A DNA stretch of 64,000 nt from Betaproteobacteria bacterium HGW-Betaproteobacteria-3 (GCA_002842205.1 PHCI01000004.1:1-64000), one strand, 5' to 3'. Shown: positions 28,424 to 36,815, numbered from the stretch's first letter. Translations and numbers: made by a program. The notes: generated by a model from the letters alone, not told the origin.

Positions 28424-29860
28424 TCAATGCCGCGCGCCCGCAGGCGGTGTGCGTGGCTTGCGCTGGGGGTCCAGCGGTTGCGGCCGCAGCAGCGCCACCG
28501 TGAGCTGGTCGTCGCCAAAATACCGGGCCGCCACAGCCTGCACCTGCGCCGCCGTCACCGTGCGCAGCCGCGCAATCAGGCGCTCGCCCGCGTCCAGCGG
28601 CAGGCCCTGCACCCAGTAGCTGCCCAGCTCGCGCGCCTGGTTCATGACCGAATCGAGCTTGTACACCTCGCTGGCCACCCATTGGGTTTTGACGCGGGTG
28701 AGTTCGGCCTCGCGCACGCCTTCGCGGGCGACGCGGGCCACTTCAGCGCGCAGCGCCGCTTCCACCTGCTCGGCGGTCTTGCCCGCAGCAGGGACGCCAC
28801 TGAGGGTGAACAACTGCGGCCCTCGGCCCCACAGCCCGTTGCTGGCACCCGCGCTGTCGGCCAGGGGGCTGTCGCCCTGCGTCAGGGCCCGTTCCAGCCG
28901 GGCGCCGCTGTAGCCGTCCAGCACGGCGGCCAGCACCGTCAGGGCCAGCGCGTCGTCGCTGTCGGCGTCACCGCCGTCCAGCGTGGTGAGCTTGGGCACC
29001 TTGAACGCCAGCGCCACCAGGGCCTGCTCGGCCGGCGCCTTGAAATCAATGCGGCGCACGCCGCTTTGCACTGGCTCCAGCCGCGGTTTGCGCGGCGGCA
29101 CCGGGCGCGCGGCGATGCGGCCATAGTATTTTTCAGCCAGCCGCCGCACTTCGGCTGCGTCCACATCGCCGGCCACCACCACAGCGGCGTTGGCGGGCGT
29201 GTACCAGTGGCGGTAGAACGCGCGGGCATCGTCGGGCGTCATGGCGTCCAGATCGCTCATCCAGCCGACCACCGGGCGCCGGTAGGGCGACGCGGTGAAC
29301 GCCGTGGCGTTGAGGGTTTCAAACAGCTGGGCGCGCGGGTTGTCTTCGGTGCGCAGGCGCCGCTCTTCCTTGACCACCTCCAGCTCCTTGACGAATTCTT
29401 CGTCGGCCCACTGGTTGTGGGCAAAGCGGTCGGCCTCCAGCCGCATCACGTCCTCGAGGCGAGCGGCCGGAATCTGCTGGTAGTACCCGGTGAAATCGCG
29501 GCTGGTGAAGGCGTTCTCGCGCCCGCCCAGCGCCGCCACGCGGCGTGAAAATTCACCGGCCTTCAGATCGGGCGTGCCCTTGAACAGCATGTGCTCCAGC
29601 ACATGCGCCACCCCCGAGGTGCCATCCACCTCGTCCACCGAGCCCACCCGTACCCACAGCATCTGCACCGCCGTGGGGGCTCGCCGGTCGGACTTGACGA
29701 TCACCGTCATGCCATTGGCCAGCGTGAACTGCGTCACCGGGGCCTTGAGCGGCGCCTGCGCCAGCGCCAAGGAGCCCAGCACAAGCCCGCACAGGCCCAG
29801 CAAATGGCGCACTGCCCGGGGGAATGAAAGACGCACGGCGTGGGTGGGGAGGTGTTTCAT
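28424..29860 (-). CDS. M16-family zinc peptidase (active subunit)
   Basis: The 478-residue protein has a signal peptide (about 1-35, ending 'LALAQA'), the inverted zinc motif His86-x2-Glu89-His90 and the third-ligand region 'VKEERRLR'. It belongs to the pitrilysin/processing peptidase family and probably acts in the periplasm. It is upstream of the inactive homologue on the same strand (35-bp gap), so the two likely form a heterodimer. Substrates are unknown. It is divergent from ftsY across 29 bp. Confidence 0.93.
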   Translation of the reverse strand: MKHLPTHAVRLSFPRAVRHLLGLCGLVLGSLALAQAPLKAPVTQFTLANGMTVIVKSDRRAPTAVQMLWVRVGSVDEVDGTSGVAHVLEHMLFKGTPDLKAGEFSRRVAALGGRENAFTSRDFTGYYQQIPAARLEDVMRLEADRFAHNQWADEEFVKELEVVKEERRLRTEDNPRAQLFETLNATAFTASPYRRPVVGWMSDLDAMTPDDARAFYRHWYTPANAAVVVAGDVDAAEVRRLAEKYYGRIAARPVPPRKPRLEPVQSGVRRIDFKAPAEQALVALAFKVPKLTTLDGGDADSDDALALTVLAAVLDGYSGARLERALTQGDSPLADSAGASNGLWGRGPQLFTLSGVPAAGKTAEQVEAALRAEVARVAREGVREAELTRVKTQWVASEVYKLDSVMNQARELGSYWVQGLPLDAGERLIARLRTVTAAQVQAVAARYFGDDQLTVALLRPQPLDPQRKPRTPPAGARH

Positions 29861-29889
29861 AGAATGGGGTGATTCTATGAACCTCCCCC

Positions 29890-31014
29890 ATGTTCAGCTT
29901 TTTCAAGAAAAAATCCCCCGACAGCCCCAAAGTCCAAGCGGCGGAGCCGGTCTCCACCCCCGCTACCCCCCTGGTCACCACGGCGGCATCGCCCGCGGCT
30001 GCCGCCAGTCCTGCGCCGGCACACCTTGACGCCCGCAAGGGCTGGCTGGACAAGCTCAAATCGGGCCTGCGCAAAACCGGCTCGAGCATTGCCACGGTGT
30101 TCACCGGCACGCAGATTGACGACGCGCTGTACGAAGAGCTGGAATCGGCCCTGCTCATGGCCGATGCGGGCGTCAAGGCCACCGAATACCTGCTGACCGA
30201 CCTCAAGCGCCGCGTCAAGGAGGCCAAGGCCGCCGACCCGGCCGCTGTCAAGGGGCTGCTGGCCGACGCCGTGGCTGCGCTGCTGGCGCCGCTGGAAAAG
30301 CCGCTGGTCATTGGCGTGCACCATCCCACAGTGATCATGGTGGCGGGTGTCAACGGTGCCGGCAAGACGACATCGATCGGCAAGCTCACGCGGCACCTGG
30401 CCGACAGCGGCACCTCGGTGCTGCTGGCCGCGGCCGACACCTTCCGCGCCGCCGCGCGCGAGCAGCTGAGCGTCTGGGCCGACCGCAACACCGTCGAGAT
30501 CGTCAGCCAGGCAGGTGGCGACCCGGCCGCCGTGACCTTTGACGCCGTGACCGCCGGCCGCGCCCGCGGCAAGGACGTGGTGCTCGTGGACACGGCCGGC
30601 CGCCTGCCCACGCAGTTGCACCTGATGGAAGAGCTGCGCAAGATCAAGCGCATCATCGCCAAGGCCGATGCGGGTGCCGCCGCCGGGCCGCCCCAAGGCG
30701 ACACAGCTCCCTCGGGGGGCAGTGCCGCACACGCAGTGGCAAGCGTGGGGGCCGCATCAGCACCGCATGAGATCCTCCTGGTGATCGACGGCAACACCGG
30801 CCAGAACGCGCTGGCGCAGGTTCGCGCGTTTGACGAGGCGCTGGGCCTGACCGGCCTGATCATCACTAAGCTCGACGGCACGGCCAAGGGCGGCGTGCTG
30901 GCCGCCATTGCACGCGAAAAGCCGATTCCGGTGTATTTCATTGGCGTGGGCGAAAAGCTTGAAGACCTCGAAACCTTCAACGCGCGCGAGTTCGCACAGG
31001 CCTTGCTGGCTTGA
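29890..31014 (+). CDS. ftsY: signal recognition particle receptor FtsY
   Basis: The 374-residue SRP GTPase docks ribosome-nascent chains at the membrane. A basic N-terminus and a short Ala/Pro-rich A domain precede the N domain (about 50-135). The G domain has GVNGAGKTT (153-161), DTFRAAA, DTAGR (234-238) and TKLDGTAKGG. Oddly, about 33 residues of Gly/Ala/Pro/Ser-rich sequence (about 261-293) interrupt the G domain between DTAGR and 'HEILLVIDG'. It is encoded by low-complexity GC-rich DNA. The frame stays open, so the protein is probably functional with a surface loop. Confidence 0.95.
   Translation: MFSFFKKKSPDSPKVQAAEPVSTPATPLVTTAASPAAAASPAPAHLDARKGWLDKLKSGLRKTGSSIATVFTGTQIDDALYEELESALLMADAGVKATEYLLTDLKRRVKEAKAADPAAVKGLLADAVAALLAPLEKPLVIGVHHPTVIMVAGVNGAGKTTSIGKLTRHLADSGTSVLLAAADTFRAAAREQLSVWADRNTVEIVSQAGGDPAAVTFDAVTAGRARGKDVVLVDTAGRLPTQLHLMEELRKIKRIIAKADAGAAAGPPQGDTAPSGGSAAHAVASVGAASAPHEILLVIDGNTGQNALAQVRAFDEALGLTGLIITKLDGTAKGGVLAAIAREKPIPVYFIGVGEKLEDLETFNAREFAQALLA
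30670..30768 (+). repeat. GC-rich low-complexity insertion within ftsY
   Basis: This segment encodes the extra loop of FtsY and contains GGGCCGCCCCAAGG and CCTCGGGGGGCAG, which can partly pair. It resembles GC-rich palindromic intergenic repeats that I recall from Comamonadaceae genomes. That origin is an inference from memory. Its length is compatible with the open frame. Confidence 0.5.
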
Positions 31015-31018
31015 GCGT

Positions 31019-31048
31019 GCAACCGCAACCGCAACCGCAACCGCAACC
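31019..31048 (+). repeat. hexanucleotide tandem repeat (five GCAACC units)
   Basis: Five perfect GCAACC units lie just after the ftsY stop and about 58 bp before the phosphotransferase start. The unit length of six would not shift a reading frame, but changes in number would alter the spacing between the two genes. Confidence 0.9.
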
Positions 31049-31105
31049 GCAGTCGCGCCGCCCCGCCATCGATCCCCTGCCCGGCTGCTTGCCCCCAGCA
31101 AACCC

Positions 31106-31720
31106 ATGCTCGACCGTTACGCCACCGCCCTGATCCAGCCCGCCGTGCAGGCGGCGGCCCGGGCGGCGGTGCGCGCAGGCATCAGCGCCAACCAGCTCAC
31201 GTTTGCCGGTTTTGGCATCGGCCTGTTTGCATCATTTTTAATAGCTAATGAGCTTTATTTGACGGGGACAATCGTCATTTTTCTCTCAAGAATCTTTGAT
31301 GCGCTGGATGGCGCGGTGGCGCGGCGCACCGCGGCCACGGATTTCGGTGGTTTCCTGGACATCGCACTGGATTTCATCTTTTACGCCAGCGTCCCCCTGG
31401 CCTTTGCGTGGGCCGACCCGGCGCGCAACGCGCTGGCCGCCGCAGTGTTGCTGGCGGCTTTCATGGGCACGGCAGCGAGTTTTCTGGCGTTTGCCGTGAT
31501 CGCCGCCAAACGCGGCATGGCCAGCACGGCTTACCCCGACAAGTCGTTCTACTTTCTGGGCGGGCTGACCGAGGCCACCGAAACCCTCGCCTGCTTTGCC
31601 GCCATGGGCCTGTGGCCACAGCACTTTGCCATGCTGGCGTGGCTGTTTGCAGGGCTGTGCGGCATCACCATCGTGATGCGCATCGGCTGGGGCTGGCGCG
31701 CTTTCAGGCCGACGCCGTGA
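31106..31720 (+). CDS. CDP-alcohol phosphatidyltransferase family protein
   Basis: The 204-residue membrane protein has the family motif Asp65-x2-Asp68-Gly69-x2-Ala72-Arg73, followed by Gly81-x3-Asp85-x3-Asp89, which binds metal and the CDP-alcohol. About six membrane helices are predicted. The product lipid cannot be told (PgsA- or PssA-like). Its stop overlaps the GTG of the next gene (GTGA). Part of the second helix, residues about 42-63, is encoded by a copy of the dispersed AT-rich repeat (31231-31295). Confidence 0.88.
   Translation: MLDRYATALIQPAVQAAARAAVRAGISANQLTFAGFGIGLFASFLIANELYLTGTIVIFLSRIFDALDGAVARRTAATDFGGFLDIALDFIFYASVPLAFAWADPARNALAAAVLLAAFMGTAASFLAFAVIAAKRGMASTAYPDKSFYFLGGLTEATETLACFAAMGLWPQHFAMLAWLFAGLCGITIVMRIGWGWRAFRPTP
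31231..31295 (+). repeat. dispersed 60-bp repeat, copy F, in a membrane-helix coding region
   Basis: The segment reads TTTTTAATAGCTAATGAG, then TTTATTTGACGGGGACAAT, then CGTCATTTTTCTCTCAAGAAT. It is in sense orientation and encodes I-A-N-E-L-Y-L-T-G-T-I-V-I-F within a transmembrane helix, just before the catalytic Asp motif. Local GC is far below that of the flanking coding sequence. Confidence 0.85.
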
Positions 31721-32286
31721 CGCCGCGCCTGCGCCGCCTGCTGGCCGTGGCGGCATTTGCCATCGCCGTGCTGGCACTGCTGGAGCTGACCGGCCTGCGG
31801 CGCCATTTCAGCCTGCAGTATCTGCACGACCAATTCACCACGCACCTGGTGCAGGGCACGCTGGTGTTTGTGGCGTTGTTCGTGCTGGGCAACCTCGCGC
31901 ACGTACCCGGGGTGGTTTTTTTGTCGGCAGCGGTGCTGGCATTGGGGCCCTGGACGGGTAGCCTGCTCACATTTTTGGCGTCGATCACCTCTTGCGGCAT
32001 CACCTTCGGGGCCATACGACTGCTGGGGGCGGACGCCCTGCGCGCCATTCCGGGGCGCCACGCGGCCCGGCTGTTTGGCCAGCTGGACGCCCACCCGATA
32101 CGCAGCGTGGCCTTGCTGCGGCTGGTGATGGGAACCCTGCCGGCCTTGAACTACACCCTGGCCCTGTCGGGCGTGCGGTTTCGGCATTACCTGCTGGGCA
32201 CGCTGATCGGGTTGCCCTTGCCAATCCTCGGCTATGCGCTGTTTGTCGGCACGGCGGCGGCGCTGCTGCGGCTGCCCGTGCATTGA
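31717..32286 (+). CDS. VTT-domain (TVP38/TMEM64 family) membrane protein
   Basis: The 189-residue membrane protein has the VTT/SNARE-associated features 'VFLSAAVLALGPWTGSLLTFLAS' and 'ALLRLVMGTLPALNYTLALSGV', with about five helices. Related DedA/VTT proteins are linked to lipid scrambling and envelope homeostasis. The GTG start overlaps the stop of the CDP-alcohol phosphotransferase gene (GTGA), suggesting coupled expression and a lipid-related role. It converges with the YHS gene across 19 bp. Confidence 0.85.
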   Translation: MTPRLRRLLAVAAFAIAVLALLELTGLRRHFSLQYLHDQFTTHLVQGTLVFVALFVLGNLAHVPGVVFLSAAVLALGPWTGSLLTFLASITSCGITFGAIRLLGADALRAIPGRHAARLFGQLDAHPIRSVALLRLVMGTLPALNYTLALSGVRFRHYLLGTLIGLPLPILGYALFVGTAAALLRLPVH

Positions 32287-32305
32287 AACGCGCCGGACCT
32301 CCCGC

Positions 32306-32767
32306 TCATTTCCCCAACACAGCCGGCCAGTTCTTGTCGGCCTTTCGGATGAAGCCGGGGATGTCGGTCTGCCACGTGGCCTGCACCTCGGCGTTATTGT
32401 TCAGGTAGAGCTTGCCGTCCACGATCTTCCAGAACTGCGGGTCGCCCGCGGCAGTGTCGCCCTCGGCCACCAGCCAGGCGCAGTAGCCCCCGTATTGCGG
32501 GGCGTAGCGCTTGGGGTCGGCCACAAACTTGTCGCGGTTGGTGGCCGAAGCAAAGTGCCACTTCACGCCTTCGTGGGTTATCTCGAACTTCTTGTCGCCC
32601 TTGACGGGTTTGCCGTCGGTGAAATAGGCCACGGGGTCATACCCGCCCACGGCCACGCTGCTGAAACGCCCCAGATAGATGGAACGCTCCTTGGCCCACG
32701 CCGCACCCACGGGTGCAGCGACCCACATCGTGGCGGCCAGCCACTGCAGGGATTGACGACGACGCAT
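32306..32767 (-). CDS. secreted YHS-domain protein
   Basis: The 153-residue protein has a signal peptide (about 1-25, ending 'PVGAAWA') and a YHS-like domain ('AVGGYDPVAYFTDGKPVKGD', 'HFASATNRDKFVADPKRYAPQYGGYCAW'). Such proteins are common in proteobacteria and are thought to bind metal or a small ligand, but the role is unknown. The start at 32767 is supported by AGGAG about 9 bases upstream. Confidence 0.87.
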   Translation of the reverse strand: MRRRQSLQWLAATMWVAAPVGAAWAKERSIYLGRFSSVAVGGYDPVAYFTDGKPVKGDKKFEITHEGVKWHFASATNRDKFVADPKRYAPQYGGYCAWLVAEGDTAAGDPQFWKIVDGKLYLNNNAEVQATWQTDIPGFIRKADKNWPAVLGK

Positions 32768-32930
32768 GGATAAGCTCCTTGACATTGCAGGCACGGCGCC
32801 CGAGGCACTCAGCGTTGGCCGTGGAAATGCACGGTGGCAACCTGCCGTGCGGGTCAGTCGCGGCGCGCTATTTATTCTTACAGCCCATGACGGGGGCAGG
32901 GTCAACGGGGGCCAGCAACCGTCGGCAGGG

Positions 32931-34301
32931 TCAGTCTGGCGGATGCAGCAGCGCCTGCAAGCGCTGCCAGTCGGGGGGTTCGTCCACGTCCCACAGCGGC
33001 GCAAGTTCGAGCCAGCTGGCACCGGCCAGACGCAATTGCGCGCGTGTCTGCGCCAGCACCTGCGGCGTGCTCCACGCCACGCCCTCGAACACCGGCGGCA
33101 CGCTGCGCCGCATGCCGATCAGCACGTAGCCGCCGTCTTCGGCCGGGATCAACACCACATCGTGCGTGGCCAGCGCCTGCGCCGCCTGCTGCAGATGGGC
33201 GGGGGTCAGCACCGGGCAGTCGGTGCCCACCAGCAACAGCGGTGCGTGGGGCTGCTGCGCAAAGTGGTGATCAAACACCCGGCCCATGCGCAGCCCGAGG
33301 TCGCCGTCGGGCTGGGGCAGGCAGGCCACCCCCGTACTGCGCTGCACTGCACGGAAGAACCGGTGTGCGGGGTCGGGCGCGCACCACAGCGTCACCGCGC
33401 CCGGCGCCGCGGCCAAAGCGGTGACCAGTGTGCGGCGCGCAAACCGGCGCTGCGCGCGCGCGGCCCCGGCCGCGCCCAGCAGGGGAATCAAGCGGGTTTT
33501 GGCCAGTCCGGCCACCGGGGCCTTGGCCAGAATCGCCACGGCCGCGGTCGGCCCTCCCGTGGGAGCCGACGCCGGTGTCGGCACATAGCCGTACTGGCGC
33601 GCCAGCGCATCGGGCCGTGCGCCGAAAAAATACGCGGCGCGCAAGCGCCACATCAGCAAAATGGTGCGCCACACGCCGTGCTTTTCCCAGCGCCGCCCGG
33701 ACGTGACAACGCGCTCGCGCAGGCAGGCGGGGGGGCTGCGCCGACGCAGGCGCGCCGACAGTTCCAGGTCTTCCATCAGTGCAATCGGCGCAAAGCCGCC
33801 CAGCGCCTCGAACACCTCACGCCGCACAAACATCGCCTGGTCGCCGGTGGCGATGCCGCTCAGGCGTGAGCGCAGGTTCATCATGCCCTCCACCACGCGC
33901 AGCATCGGCAGCGCGCTGTCGATCCGCACGTCAAAGCGGCCCCAATCATGGGGATGGGGCGCCGCGGCGGCCAGCGCCCGTGCGATCAGCCGGCCGGCGG
34001 CGTCAGGCAACCGGGTGTCGGCGTGCAGGAACAGCAGCGCGTCGGCCGTGCAGCCCTGTGCGCCAGCGTTCATCTGCCGTGCCCGCCCGCGCGGAGCGAG
34101 TCGCACCTGGTCTGCGTGCGCACACGCGATGGCCCAGGTGGCATCGGTGCTGCCACCGTCGACCACCACCAGCTCGGCGCCGCGCGCCCGCAGTGGCGCC
34201 AGCGCCTGCAGGCGGCGTGCGAGCGCATCGCCCTCGTTGAGCACGGGCATGACGATGCGCAGGCGCACGTGAGGGCACCCGCAAGGGGTTTGCGCAGGCA
34301 A
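32931..34301 (-). CDS. fusion of a family-2 glycosyltransferase and a DUF2064 (TIGR04282-like) glycosyltransferase
   Basis: The 456-residue protein joins two usually separate but linked families. Residues about 14-240 form a TIGR04283-type GT2 domain ('VMPVLNEGDALARRL', 'VVDGGSTD' 46-53, 'FLHADTRLP', 'MEDLELSARLRRR'). Residues about 253-450 form a DUF2064/TIGR04282 domain ('ILAKAPVAGLAKTRLIP', 'GTDCPVLTPAHL', 'EDGGYVLIGMRR'). In many genomes the two are neighbours, so the fusion supports joint action on one product, whose identity is unknown. It precedes no clear partner; grxC lies upstream on the same strand, 8 bp away. Confidence 0.9.
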   Translation of the reverse strand: MPAQTPCGCPHVRLRIVMPVLNEGDALARRLQALAPLRARGAELVVVDGGSTDATWAIACAHADQVRLAPRGRARQMNAGAQGCTADALLFLHADTRLPDAAGRLIARALAAAAPHPHDWGRFDVRIDSALPMLRVVEGMMNLRSRLSGIATGDQAMFVRREVFEALGGFAPIALMEDLELSARLRRRSPPACLRERVVTSGRRWEKHGVWRTILLMWRLRAAYFFGARPDALARQYGYVPTPASAPTGGPTAAVAILAKAPVAGLAKTRLIPLLGAAGAARAQRRFARRTLVTALAAAPGAVTLWCAPDPAHRFFRAVQRSTGVACLPQPDGDLGLRMGRVFDHHFAQQPHAPLLLVGTDCPVLTPAHLQQAAQALATHDVVLIPAEDGGYVLIGMRRSVPPVFEGVAWSTPQVLAQTRAQLRLAGASWLELAPLWDVDEPPDWQRLQALLHPPD

Positions 34302-34309
34302 CTGGCGCG

Positions 34310-34567
34310 TCAGCCCTGCAGCAGCGCGTCGAGCTGGCCAGCGCGGTCGAGCGCGGCGATGTCGTCGAAACCGCCCAGGTGGCGCTCGCCAATGAAGATT
34401 TGCGGCACGGTGCGACGGCCGCTGCGCTGCATCATGGTCTGGCGCAGCCCGGGGTCGTCATCGACATTGATCTTCTCCAGATCGGTAACCCCCTTGCGCT
34501 GCAACAGCCGCTCGGCGCTTTGACAAAACCCGCACCAGGGCGTGCTGTACATCGTGACTTTGACCAT
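34310..34567 (-). CDS. grxC: glutaredoxin 3
   Basis: The 85-residue protein has the glutaredoxin fold with the active site Cys12-Gly-Phe-Cys15 (usually CPYC), 'RRTVPQIFIGERHLGGFDD' with the cis-Pro and glutathione-binding GG, and the standard length of GrxC. The start is supported by AAGGAA about 8 bases upstream. It is divergent from a peroxiredoxin operon, which fits a shared thiol-redox theme. Confidence 0.94.
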   Translation of the reverse strand: MVKVTMYSTPWCGFCQSAERLLQRKGVTDLEKINVDDDPGLRQTMMQRSGRRTVPQIFIGERHLGGFDDIAALDRAGQLDALLQG

Positions 34568-34871
34568 GTGGTTTCCTTTGCGTTTGAATCCGGCGCAGCG
34601 ATGCAACGCCCCGCCCGTGCAACCCGACTGCAGATCGGTTTCAGCCCTCAAATGGTACGCAAAGTTCCGAGTTCAAGCACGTTCGTCGCTCATGACCCCA
34701 TGGCCGCCCTCGGGCACTACAACCAAAAGACTACCCGCTACCCAGGCAGACGCCCGGTGTCGAAATGGGGACAACCAGTATGGAGCGGCACGTGCTGCGC
34801 ACCTATGATGCACCATTGCAGCGGCACCCAAGCCGCTACTTTGTCCCTTGATCCCCTTTGGAGAAACCACC
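34568..34871. other. divergent intergenic region between grxC and the peroxiredoxin operon
   Basis: This 304-bp region has no convincing gene. It must carry the promoters of both divergent transcripts. A possible -10 (TATGAT near 34804) faces the peroxiredoxin gene but has no good -35. I see no OxyR-type or other named operator with confidence. Confidence 0.5.
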
Positions 34872-35420
34872 ATGACCCATACCGCACTTGTCCCTCGCCA
34901 GGCTGTTCCCGCCCTCGACGTGGCCCTGACCACGGGCGGCCGCTACGTGCTGGGCGCCACGCCCGGCCAGAACTTCGACCTGATCGTCTTCTACCGCGGC
35001 CTGCACTGCCCGATCTGCGCCAAGTACCTGATGGAACTCGAGCGCCTGGAGCCCGAGTTCCGCCAGCGCGGCGTGCAGGTCGTGGCCATCAGCTCCGACG
35101 ACGCCGACCGCGGCCGCCAGATGGCCGAGAAGATCAAGGCCAGCGGCGTGAAGTTCGGCTACGGCCTGAACCTGAAGGTCGCCCGCCAGTGGGGCCTGTA
35201 CATCAGCCCCTCGATCGGCAAGACCTCCACCGGCCTCGAAGAGCCCGCCCTGTTCGCCGAGCCCGGTGTGTTCCTGGTGCGCCCCGACGGCACGCTGTAC
35301 TACGGCTCAACCCAGACCATGCCCTTCGCACGGCCCCAGTTCCAGGACCTGGTCGGCGCCATCGACTACGCCGTGGGCAAGAACTACCCAGCGCGCGGCG
35401 AATACACCGGCGAGGTCTGA
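34872..35420 (+). CDS. peroxiredoxin-like AhpC/TSA family protein
   Basis: The 182-residue protein has a thioredoxin-fold redoxin domain with Cys46-Pro-Ile-Cys49 in 'FYRGLHCPICAKYLMELERLE'. It probably reduces peroxides or acts as a thiol oxidoreductase, but it differs from classical AhpC by having a CxxC. ATG 34872 is used; the open frame extends eight codons upstream without a ribosome-binding site. An AhpD-like gene follows 6 bp later, fitting a peroxidase and reductant pair. Confidence 0.85.
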   Translation: MTHTALVPRQAVPALDVALTTGGRYVLGATPGQNFDLIVFYRGLHCPICAKYLMELERLEPEFRQRGVQVVAISSDDADRGRQMAEKIKASGVKFGYGLNLKVARQWGLYISPSIGKTSTGLEEPALFAEPGVFLVRPDGTLYYGSTQTMPFARPQFQDLVGAIDYAVGKNYPARGEYTGEV

Positions 35421-35426
35421 GCCGCC

Positions 35427-35984
35427 ATGGCGTACTTCCCCTCATTGCCCGACGATGCGGGCGTGCGCCATATCGTCACCCTGAACCCGGCCGCCGGCCG
35501 GGCGCTGGTGGAGTTTCACAGCGCGGCGCTGCGCAATGCCTCGGCACTCACCCCGCGCGACAAGGAGCTCATCGCCGCCTACGTCTCCGGCCTGAACGCC
35601 TGCCAGTACTGCTATGGCGTTCACTCGGAAACCGCCAAGGCGTTCGGCATTGACGAAGCGCTGCTCGAGCAACTCCTCGGCGATTTCGACGCTGCCCCGG
35701 TCGAGCCGCGCCTGCGGCCCGTGCTGGCCTATGCCCGCAAGCTCACGCTCGACCCCGCCAAGATGACCCAGCGCGACGCTGACGCCGTGTTTGCCGCAGG
35801 CTGGGGCGAGGCCGAGCTGCACGACGCCGTGCTCACCATCTGCCTTTTCAACTTCATGAACCGCCTGCTCGAAGGCCATGGCGTCAAGGGCAGTGCCGAG
35901 ATTTTTGCCACGCGCGGCCAGGCGTTGCACGACGACGGCTACGCGCCACTTCTGAAAATCTTTGAAGCCAAAGGCGCCGCATGA
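35427..35984 (+). CDS. AhpD-like peroxidase-related protein (carboxymuconolactone decarboxylase family)
   Basis: The 185-residue protein has the AhpD-type redox centre Cys59-Gln-Tyr-Cys62 with His66 ('NACQYCYGVHSE'). Related proteins act with peroxiredoxins as alkylhydroperoxidase components. It is 6 bp after the peroxiredoxin-like gene and its stop overlaps the HAD gene start (ATGA), so the three form an operon. Confidence 0.87.
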   Translation: MAYFPSLPDDAGVRHIVTLNPAAGRALVEFHSAALRNASALTPRDKELIAAYVSGLNACQYCYGVHSETAKAFGIDEALLEQLLGDFDAAPVEPRLRPVLAYARKLTLDPAKMTQRDADAVFAAGWGEAELHDAVLTICLFNFMNRLLEGHGVKGSAEIFATRGQALHDDGYAPLLKIFEAKGAA

Positions 35985-36685
35985 ACCTCACCGACATCAA
36001 GGCCATCGCCTTCGACACCGGCGGCACGGTGCTCGACTGGCATTCGGGCATCTGCCGCGCACTGCAGGCCGCAGGCGAACGCCGGGGCCTGAAGGCCGAC
36101 TGGCATGCCGTCACCAACGACTACCGGCGCCGCGCCATGAAAGGCATCGTCGGGCAGATCCGGCCCGCGTTCAACATGGACGACGTGCACCGCGAAGCCC
36201 TGGGCCCGGCGCTCGAAGCCGCAGGCCTGCAGGCCTTGACCGCCGAAGACCGTGCAGACATCTTCAATGCCTGGCACCAGCTCGACGCCTGGCCCGACTT
36301 TGCCGCCGCCCTCACCCGGCTGCGCCAGCGCTACCCGGTGGTGTCCTTCACCATGTTGCCCACTGCGCTGGTGATCGACGTGTCGCGCCGCAACGGCTTT
36401 GTGTGGGACGCCGTCATCTCCTGCGAAATGGGCGGCACCTACAAGCCCCACCGCGACGCCTACCTCACCACCGCCCAATGGCTCAACCTGGCCCCGGCCT
36501 CCATCCTCATGGTGGCCTGCCACAACTTCGACCTGGACGCCGCCCGCGCCGCGGGCTACCGCACCGCCTTCGTCGCCCGCCCCCTCGAATGGGGCCCCGA
36601 AGGACCGCCCGACCCGGTGCCCAATCCCGCGCACGACATCATCGTCGCGGGGTTTGATGCGCTGGCGCAGCGACTGGAGGCTTGA
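35981..36685 (+). CDS. HAD-superfamily hydrolase, haloacid-dehalogenase type
   Basis: The 234-residue protein has HAD motif I as 'AFDTGGTVLDW' with nucleophile Asp12 and a Gly where phosphatases have the second Asp, as in type II haloacid dehalogenases (DxYGT). Motif II is 'SFTML' and motif III is around 'GTYKPHRDAY'. The true substrate is unknown. It overlaps the AhpD-like gene by 4 bp and ends the operon before a terminator. Confidence 0.83.
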   Translation: MNLTDIKAIAFDTGGTVLDWHSGICRALQAAGERRGLKADWHAVTNDYRRRAMKGIVGQIRPAFNMDDVHREALGPALEAAGLQALTAEDRADIFNAWHQLDAWPDFAAALTRLRQRYPVVSFTMLPTALVIDVSRRNGFVWDAVISCEMGGTYKPHRDAYLTTAQWLNLAPASILMVACHNFDLDAARAAGYRTAFVARPLEWGPEGPPDPVPNPAHDIIVAGFDALAQRLEA

Positions 36686-36765
36686 GGGCGGTTACCGCTT
36701 GCACCACCACGGTGCTCGAACACACTGTGTCACGGGCGGGAGCCAAACGCCCGCGGCTTTGAATC

Positions 36766-36803
36766 AAAAAGACCATCGACCCTTGTCAAATGGTCTTTTT
36801 TTG
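36766..36803 (+). terminator. rho-independent terminator of the peroxiredoxin operon
   Basis: The arms AAAAAGACCAT and ATGGTCTTTTT enclose a 13-base loop and end in a T tract. The right arm coincides with a partial copy of the dispersed AT-rich repeat. The rest of the region 36686-37006 holds no gene that I can support. Confidence 0.8.
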
Positions 36804-36815
36804 CTATTGATACTT
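36781..36815 (-). repeat. dispersed 60-bp repeat, partial copy K
   Basis: On the minus strand this reads TATCAATAGCAAAAAAAGAC followed by CATTTGACAAGGG. It matches the left half and the start of the core of the dispersed repeat. It appears to have been recruited into a terminator. Confidence 0.55.

Noticed and set aside
32870-32920. Possible extra copy of the dispersed repeat (CTATTTATTC ... TGACGGGGGCAGGG)
   Set aside because: Only the short GACGGGGGC block and an AT run match. The spacing is wrong, so it may be chance or a heavily decayed copy.
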